Assembly: GCA_964412845.1 (NCBI GenBank)
Contig: CAYPQM010000126.1
Span: 1-20,671, forward strand
Source: JAWWPY01 sp964412845
Lineage (GTDB): Bacteria; Actinomycetota; Actinomycetes; Streptosporangiales; Streptosporangiaceae
Reading direction: 5' to 3'
Length of the DNA: 20,671 bases
Shown here: positions 16,532 to 20,671 of the stretch, piece by piece
Position numbering within the stretch: position 1 is the first letter of the stretch
Layout of the letters: each line of letters starts with the position of its first letter
Notes under the pieces: generated by a model
What the model was told of the DNA's origin: nothing
The model's input: only the letters and a program-made list of their open reading frames with translations
Database searches by the model: none
Program-made: the position numbers and the translations under genes

Positions 16532-17355
16532 TGATGAGCATCAGCCAACTGCCGAATCGCCCCGCCACCGCAGCGCAAAGCGCGCAGGCCGCCGCCGTCA
16601 TCGTCATGGCCTACACCGGATCCGGGGCAGACCGGCTGTGGTCCGCAATGTCCGCGTGCCCCGGACTGGCCTGCACCGGGGGGACGGGCATACTGCCGCT
16701 GTGCCATACCGCGGTGACCACCTGGCAAACCGTTGACGGCCATGACGGCCAGGGGATTTCACAGCTTGGGGCCGCGTCCGCCAGGGCGCTCAGCACCGGG
16801 CTGGTCACCGCGATTCTCGCCCGCGACGGCGGCAGACGCTGGTGCGAGTTCAGCACCGCGCCCCCTGCGGCGGCCCAGACGTTCGCGCGGCTCTATCCGC
16901 AGACCCGGTTCCTGATCGTGCACCGCCGGGCCGACACCACGGTGCGCACCATCCTCGGTGCGAGCCGCTGGGGCCTGGCCGGGCCAGAATTCGCGCCGTT
17001 CGTGGCGGCCCACCCGACAAGCTCCCTGGCCGCCCTGGCCAGCTACTGGATCACTCGCACGACCCAGCAGCTGGACTTTGAACAAGCGCACCACCAATCG
17101 TGCCTCCGCGTCCGCATCGAGGACCTGACCGCCAACTCGGCACAGACCCTGCAGGCCATCAGTGACTTCCTCTCCCTCGACGAAGCAGGCACGTCACCGT
17201 GGCTCATTCAGGAGAAACACGGGAGCTGGCCCGCCGACCCGGATTCTCCCGCGACCGGAATCCCGCTGAACCTGATCCCGGCGCCATTGCTCCCACAGCT
17301 CAACGACCTGCACCAGGCACTCGGATACCTGCCCATCACCGATGCGGAAGGCTGA
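16531..17355 (+). CDS. Sulfotransferase-like protein with decayed PAPS motifs (probable pseudoenzyme)
   Basis: This 274-residue protein is clearly related to the preceding gene. ILPLCHTAVTTW (54-65) aligns with IPALCSQLAVVW there. RLYPQTRFLIVHRRADTTVR (120-139) aligns with RIYPATRFICLYRHPMDMIS, and WGLAGPEFAPFVAAHP (147-162) with its WGLNGYGFDPYIAGSP. The catalytic features are lost: the GRSGSTLL loop is YTGSGADRL (28-36), the Lys of DKSLG is replaced (EFSTA, 106-110), and the Ser of the 3'-phosphate segment is missing. It has no SCP2-like tail. Overlap of start and stop with the upstream gene implies coupled synthesis in similar amounts. It may be a partner subunit of the active sulfotransferase. 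A genuine but divergent enzyme cannot be excluded. Confidence 0.85.
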   Translation: MMSISQLPNRPATAAQSAQAAAVIVMAYTGSGADRLWSAMSACPGLACTGGTGILPLCHTAVTTWQTVDGHDGQGISQLGAASARALSTGLVTAILARDGGRRWCEFSTAPPAAAQTFARLYPQTRFLIVHRRADTTVRTILGASRWGLAGPEFAPFVAAHPTSSLAALASYWITRTTQQLDFEQAHHQSCLRVRIEDLTANSAQTLQAISDFLSLDEAGTSPWLIQEKHGSWPADPDSPATGIPLNLIPAPLLPQLNDLHQALGYLPITDAEG

Positions 17356-17388
17356 GCGCAAGACCCAGCGCCCACCCGTCGACCACCT

Positions 17389-18099
17389 CTAAGCGCTTCG
17401 AGCGGGCCCAATGCTCTTGCGCACGTAGGCGCAAGCCATCGAGCCGCATCCCATCAGGGTGACCGGGCGTTCCCTGGTGCTGGCGAAGAACTCATCGCAG
17501 GCGACCTTGACCCCAGGCATCTCCGGCCACGCCCAAGGGTTCTCGCGGGGATCGCAGTAGTCGTCGATCATGACGATGCCACCAGGGATAACGCGCGGCC
17601 ACACATGGCGGAGGCCAACCAGAATGGACTCATAGAAATCTGCATCCAGCAGCCCGAAGGCGATCTTGTCGGGAAGCCCGCCCGGAAGCGTATCCTCAAA
17701 CCAGCCGGCATGGATCACCGGGTGGCGAAGACCCCAGGCGTCAAAGGTAGCCGCCAGATCCTGCTGGCTGACCCGGAGTTCGCCGGCCGAGAAATAGGTG
17801 CCGTCCCGGGGACCCGGCTTCGGCAGGCCCTCGAACGAATCATAGACGTGAAGCGTGCGACCCGGATCCATATGGTCAATGATCATCTGCAAATACACGC
17901 TGGTATATCCCGCATGACAGCCTAGTTCCACCACATCGCCCGGCAAGCCCAGCTCCAGGAGATGGCTCAGGCCCCAGTAGATGTTCGACAGCGAATCCAG
18001 GCTCATCATGTTCTGGCTTGCCTTCGAGACCTGGTCAGCCAGACGAGCCAGCGACATGACTCCTGCTTGCGTGGCCGGATCTGCGCTACTCTGATGCAT
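17389..18099 (-). CDS. TylF/MycF-like SAM-dependent O-methyltransferase
   Basis: The protein is 236 residues from the chosen start. The SAM site is VVELGCHAGYTSVYLQM (56-72). YDSFEGLPKP (86-95) is a hallmark of the macrocin O-methyltransferase (TylF) family, in which the loop orders over the substrate. LLDADFYES (150-158) and VMIDDYCD (176-183) supply the acidic residues that bind a divalent metal. Family members methylate sugar hydroxyls of antibiotics, so a deoxy- or amino-sugar on the cluster product is a plausible target. ATG 18099 has GGAAGGG upstream. A GTG at 18135 and an ATG at 18057 are alternatives. The gene converges on the sulfotransferase pair, 33 bases apart, with no clear terminator between. 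Confidence 0.9.
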   Translation of the reverse strand: MHQSSADPATQAGVMSLARLADQVSKASQNMMSLDSLSNIYWGLSHLLELGLPGDVVELGCHAGYTSVYLQMIIDHMDPGRTLHVYDSFEGLPKPGPRDGTYFSAGELRVSQQDLAATFDAWGLRHPVIHAGWFEDTLPGGLPDKIAFGLLDADFYESILVGLRHVWPRVIPGGIVMIDDYCDPRENPWAWPEMPGVKVACDEFFASTRERPVTLMGCGSMACAYVRKSIGPARSA

Positions 18100-18141
18100 A
18101 CTGCTCAACCCTTCCACGAGGACTCCGCCGTGCACCGGGCC

Positions 18142-18161
18142 AATCGCATGGGAGGGCGATT
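18142..18161 (-). repeat. Small perfect stem-loop in the methyltransferase 5' leader
   Basis: AATCGC (18142-18147) and GCGATT (18156-18161) flank an 8-base loop. On the minus-strand transcript the loop reads CCTCCCAT. It lies about 45 bases before the chosen start and could affect translation; support is only the symmetry. Confidence 0.25.
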
Positions 18162-18201
18162 CAGCAGCGCCTCGAAGTCACAGAGAAACTTCTCCGGAAC
18201 G

Positions 18202-18231
18202 GTCGTATCTCAGCCTGCGGCCTCGGGTCAA
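18202..18231 (-). promoter_or_regulatory. Possible promoter for the O-methyltransferase gene
   Basis: On the minus strand TTGACC (18226-18231) is followed after 18 bases by TACGAC (18202-18207). This resembles the primary-sigma promoters of actinomycetes apart from the last base of the -10. The 5' leader would be about 95 bases. Confidence 0.3.
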
Positions 18232-18537
18232 TAGTCTCATACTAGAGGCAAGAAATGCCACCCTCCCATCATCATCCCGCGGCATAGGCTGTGGGTCAGC
18301 GAATGAATGCGCCGGTGTTTCCTCGTTCTTTTCGATCGGGCGACCCGGGCACGACCGGCCGCCACGGACTCCGGCCCTTCTACCGAACGAGCGGCCGATG
18401 CTTGCCGGACGTCAGCCTGCCGCCGGATGAGGCGGGTCATGCCGTGAGCCATCTATCCGGTGCCGGCCCAGCCGGACGCTGTTCTGGCCGCCAACTGGTT
18501 AACCTGGGCAAAGGTCCGCATCAGCAATGGACCAGAT

Positions 18538-18582
18538 TCTGCCGGTAAGTCTGCCGGTTACTCTTCCTGTCGGTCTCTACGG
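18538..18582 (+). repeat. 12-base degenerate tandem repeat
   Basis: Units TCTGCCGGTAAG (18538-18549) and TCTGCCGGTTAC (18550-18561) are nearly identical. A third (TCTTCCTGTCGG) and a partial fourth (TCTCTACGG) are more diverged. In the frame starting at ATG 18527 they encode LPVS-LPVT-LPVG-LY. The period of 12 is close to, but not the same as, the 11-base spacing of typical SARP operators. Confidence 0.55.
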
Positions 18583-18683
18583 CACCGCGTTAGCCTCTCG
18601 TCAAGATGGAAGTAGAGGTCGGCCAAACGGCACTGCTCAACCTCTCCTGAACGGCGCGCGCAGGGAACAGGCTGATCAGCGAA

Positions 18684-18755
18684 GGCCGGCGAGCAAGCGG
18701 GCCTGTCTAGGGCCCTGGTGAACGGGGCGCCAGTAAGCCCGCGTGCTCGCCGGCC
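18684..18755. repeat. Long near-perfect inverted repeat (72-base hairpin) upstream of the regulator
   Basis: GGCCGGCGAGCA (18684-18695) pairs with TGCTCGCCGGCC (18744-18755). After one mismatch, GCGGGC (18697-18702) pairs with GCCCGC (18737-18742), giving an 18-bp stem with one interruption. Inside it CTGGTG (18715-18720) can pair with CGCCAG (18728-18733), with one G-T wobble, around a 7-base loop. It could be a structured 5' leader, a transcription terminator or a dyad operator. Confidence 0.7.
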
Positions 18756-18795
18756 GTTCGCTGCGAGACCCGGAAAGCGCTAAGGAGACATCCAG

Positions 18796-18822
18796 ATGCA
18801 CCGCAATTACCGCGCCAGGTGA
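18796..18822 (+). CDS. Eight-residue leader peptide ORF, coupled to the regulator gene
   Basis: AAGGAG at 18782-18787 is followed, eight bases later, by ATG 18796 and a short frame encoding MHRNYRAR, ending at TGA 18820-18822. The stop overlaps the GTG start of the regulator (GTGA, 18819-18822). This is the best Shine-Dalgarno match in the area, and the regulator's GTG has none of its own at a normal distance. Ribosomes finishing the leader would therefore be placed to start the regulator. Translation is inferred, not shown. Confidence 0.5.
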   Translation: MHRNYRAR

Positions 18823-20528
18823 GTGGGACGCAGGAGTTCGGGGCCCGGCTGCGTGCGCTCCGGTATACCGCCGGGCTGTCCCAGCATGAGCTGGCCAACA
18901 GGTCCGGGCTGAACGCCAAGACGATCGGGAACCTCGAACGCGGTCAAGCCAGGTGGCCGCACCCTGGCTCGGTGCTCCGGCTGGCGGACGCACTGGGCCT
19001 GGACAGCCCGGAGCGCGAGGAGTTCATCGCTGCCCCCGGCCGCCGGCTCTCCCGGGCGAGCGAGCCAGCCATCCCAGAGGAGCCAGCCGCCCAGCCCGAG
19101 ACGCCGCGCACACCGGCCACGCTGGAGGTGCCGTGGCAGCCGCCCGGGGCTCCGCCGTGTTTCACCGGCCACGCAGGCCAGGCGGGTGCGCTGGCCCAGA
19201 TGCCGGGCCGCCGAAGCGGGCTGATCCCGGGACTGCGAGGTCTGACCACCCAGGACCGGAGGCGCGAGCGGTTGCCCGCTCAGCCGATGGAGCTGGGACA
19301 CCGGCAGATCCTGGCGGGCGATCCCGCCCTCGCCGCGATGCGAGCCCGCCACGACGGCACGCCGCCGGCTGCCGCCGCGCTGCCCGGCCCGGCCAGCTCT
19401 CCGGCACGGGTGCCGCGGCAGCTCCCCGGTGCGGTGCCGCACTTCACTGGCCGGTCGGAAGAGCTCGCCAGGCTGTCCCAGATCACCGACCAGGCCCGCA
19501 GCCAGGCACCCGGCACGGTGCTGATCTCGGCGATCGGCGGGACGGCTGGGGTGGGGAAGACGGCGCTGGCGGTGCACTGGGCGCACCAGGTCGCCAACCG
19601 GTTCCCGGACGGGCAGCTGTATGTGGACCTGCGTGGTTTCGGCCCGTCCTGCGCGCCCATGCCGGCGGCCACGGCGGTACGCAGGTTCCTGGACGCGCTG
19701 GCGGTGCCCGCAGAACGCATCCCCGCCGATCTTGATGCCCAGATCGGCTTGTACCGCAGCTTGCTGGCCGGCAAGCGCATCCTGATCGTCTTGGACAACG
19801 CCCGCGACCCCGACCAGGTACGCCCATTGCTGCCCGGCGCGGCTGGCTGCATGGTGCTGATCACCAGCCGCAGCCGGCTCACCGATCTGATCGCCCTCGA
19901 CGGCGCCATCCCGCTGACCGTGGACCTGCTCACCACCAGGGAAGCCCGCGAGCTGCTGGTACGGCGGCTGGGGCGAGCGCGCGTCAGCGGCGAGCCAGCA
20001 GCAGCCGACGAGCTGATCGGCCTGTGCGCCCGCCTGCCTCTGGCGGTGAACATCGCCGCCTCCGGTGCCCTAGCCCACCCCCGCACTCCGCTCAGCTCCC
20101 TCGCCGCCGAACTGCGTGACACACGGCGGCGGCTTGACCTGCTCTCGGCCGGGACCGGCGCCGCGAATCTGCGGGCGGTGTTTTCCTGGTCCTGCCAGAC
20201 GCTCAGCAGCCCGGCGGCCCGGATGTTCCGCCTCCTGGGGCGGCATTCCGGGCCGGACATCAGCATCGCCGTCGCGGCCAGCCTCGCCGCCACCGGCCCC
20301 GACCAGGCCCGCCGCGCGCTGGACGAACTGACCGCCGCGCACCTGCTGACCGAGCACGCTCACGGCCGCTACCGGCTCCATGACCTGCTGCGCGCCTACG
20401 CCACGGAGCAGGCCCAAGCCGCCAGCCACCGCGACGACGGCCACCCGCGCCCTCGGCCGGGTGCTCGGTCGTTACCTGCCCATCCCGCGTCACCACGCTC
20501 CGGGGCCGTGCCGCGGTCACTCGGTTAA
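18819..20528 (+). CDS. XRE-HTH/NB-ARC (STAND) transcriptional regulator lacking TPR domain
   Basis: This 569-residue protein has an XRE-type helix-turn-helix at 11-61 (LRALRYTAGLSQHELANRSG, 11-30; IGNLERGQ, 36-43). A long Pro/Ala-rich linker follows. The NB-ARC ATPase has Walker A GGTAGVGKTAL (240-250), Walker B ILIVLDNARD (321-330), LITSRSRL (347-354) and LCARLPLAV (402-410), and a winged-helix-like region runs up to LRAYATEQAQA (524-534). Related regulators continue into TPR repeats; here the last 35 residues are unlike any domain and the gene stops, overlapping the convergent gene by 12 bases. The ATPase is very similar to that of the AfsR-like regulator in this window (for example WAHxVAxRFPDGQLYV in both). 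It is probably an ATP-dependent regulator of the cluster, or a relic. Confidence 0.85.
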   Translation: MSGTQEFGARLRALRYTAGLSQHELANRSGLNAKTIGNLERGQARWPHPGSVLRLADALGLDSPEREEFIAAPGRRLSRASEPAIPEEPAAQPETPRTPATLEVPWQPPGAPPCFTGHAGQAGALAQMPGRRSGLIPGLRGLTTQDRRRERLPAQPMELGHRQILAGDPALAAMRARHDGTPPAAAALPGPASSPARVPRQLPGAVPHFTGRSEELARLSQITDQARSQAPGTVLISAIGGTAGVGKTALAVHWAHQVANRFPDGQLYVDLRGFGPSCAPMPAATAVRRFLDALAVPAERIPADLDAQIGLYRSLLAGKRILIVLDNARDPDQVRPLLPGAAGCMVLITSRSRLTDLIALDGAIPLTVDLLTTREARELLVRRLGRARVSGEPAAADELIGLCARLPLAVNIAASGALAHPRTPLSSLAAELRDTRRRLDLLSAGTGAANLRAVFSWSCQTLSSPAARMFRLLGRHSGPDISIAVAASLAATGPDQARRALDELTAAHLLTEHAHGRYRLHDLLRAYATEQAQAASHRDDGHPRPRPGARSLPAHPASPRSGAVPRSLG

Positions 20529-20671
20529 CGGGATGGTGCAGAAGACGAAGCCCTGCACCTGCGGCGGGTCAAGGTCATCCGGGCCCAGGCGGCAGGAGTC
20601 GCTGGATGGCGGGTCAATGGCCAGCACGGTGAGCTGGCCCTCGGTCAGGTCGTGGTCCCGGGCCCAGGCGG
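20517..20671 (-). CDS. Unrecognised protein, C-terminal part (5' end outside window)
   Basis: On the minus strand a frame enters from beyond 20671 and ends at TGA 20517-20519, giving 51 residues (AWARDHDLTEGQLTVLAIDP at the start; QGFVFCTIPLTE at the end). Almost every codon ends in G or C, as expected for a real gene here. I do not recognise the family from this fragment. The third codon before the stop is TTA (20526-20528), a rare codon in high-GC actinomycetes that can place a gene under bldA control. It converges on and overlaps the HTH/NB-ARC gene. Confidence 0.6.
   Translation of the reverse strand, partial: AWARDHDLTEGQLTVLAIDPPSSDSCRLGPDDLDPPQVQGFVFCTIPLTE

Larger units (their letters stand above)
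18232..18795. other. Gene-poor interval between the methyltransferase and the HTH/NB-ARC regulator
   Basis: No gene in this stretch has the strong third-position G/C bias of its neighbours. The open frames at 18291-18548 and 18527-18721 (plus) and 18237-18452 (minus) resemble no family I recognise. The interval contains a 12-base tandem repeat (18538-18582) and a long hairpin (18684-18755), listed separately. It probably carries regulatory DNA and possibly a small RNA or a decayed gene. Confidence 0.5.

Noticed and set aside
18291..18548. An 85-codon plus-strand frame in the gene-poor interval
   Set aside because: It has weak codon bias and no resemblance to any family. It was treated as non-coding.
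19280..20293. A 337-codon minus-strand frame opposite the HTH/NB-ARC gene
   Set aside because: The plus frame holds Walker A and B motifs; the antisense frame is Arg/Ser/Ala-rich shadow sequence.

Overview
The window is very GC-rich, with strong third-position G/C bias, GTG starts, and regulators of the SARP and STAND (NB-ARC/TPR) types. This points to an actinomycete of the Streptomyces or Streptosporangiales kind. It looks like the interior and right side of a specialised-metabolite gene cluster. No tRNA, rRNA, CRISPR array, transposase or integrase was recognised. No PKS or NRPS module is present.

Left module, plus strand, 1-6239. Six tightly spaced or overlapping genes read as one operon: the end of a ThiF/E1-like protein; a fusion of leader-binding-like, ThiF-like and SagB-type dehydrogenase domains; a second small SagB/nitroreductase-like protein; a MurG-like glycosyltransferase; a PAPS-dependent sulfotransferase; and a family-2 glycosyltransferase with a methyltransferase-like C-terminus. 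The first three are hallmarks of thiazole/oxazole-modified microcin (TOMM, azol(in)e RiPP) biosynthesis. The YcaO protein and precursor peptide that such pathways need are not in the window and would be expected upstream of base 1.

Central module, minus strand, 13657-6269. A small SARP regulator, a secreted Cys-containing protein of unusually low GC, a large AfsR-like regulator, a GNAT acetyltransferase and a NodU/CmcH-type carbamoyltransferase follow one another. The carbamoyltransferase converges on the left operon.

Right module, 14051-18099. A membrane-anchored extracytoplasmic protein is followed by a sulfotransferase with an SCP2-like C-terminal domain. That gene is translationally coupled to a shorter paralogue whose PAPS-binding motifs have decayed. 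A TylF-like O-methyltransferase converges from the other strand. A roughly 700-base gene-poor stretch comes next, holding a long hairpin, a short tandem repeat and an 8-residue leader ORF. The leader overlaps the GTG start of an XRE-HTH/NB-ARC regulator that appears truncated at its 3' end. The window closes with the C-terminus of an unrecognised gene on the minus strand.

Taken together, the genes suggest a peptide-derived azole or azoline scaffold that is glycosylated, sulfated, carbamoylated and perhaps methylated and acetylated. I do not recognise this combination as a described pathway. The product assignment is inference; the individual enzyme families are well supported by visible motifs.
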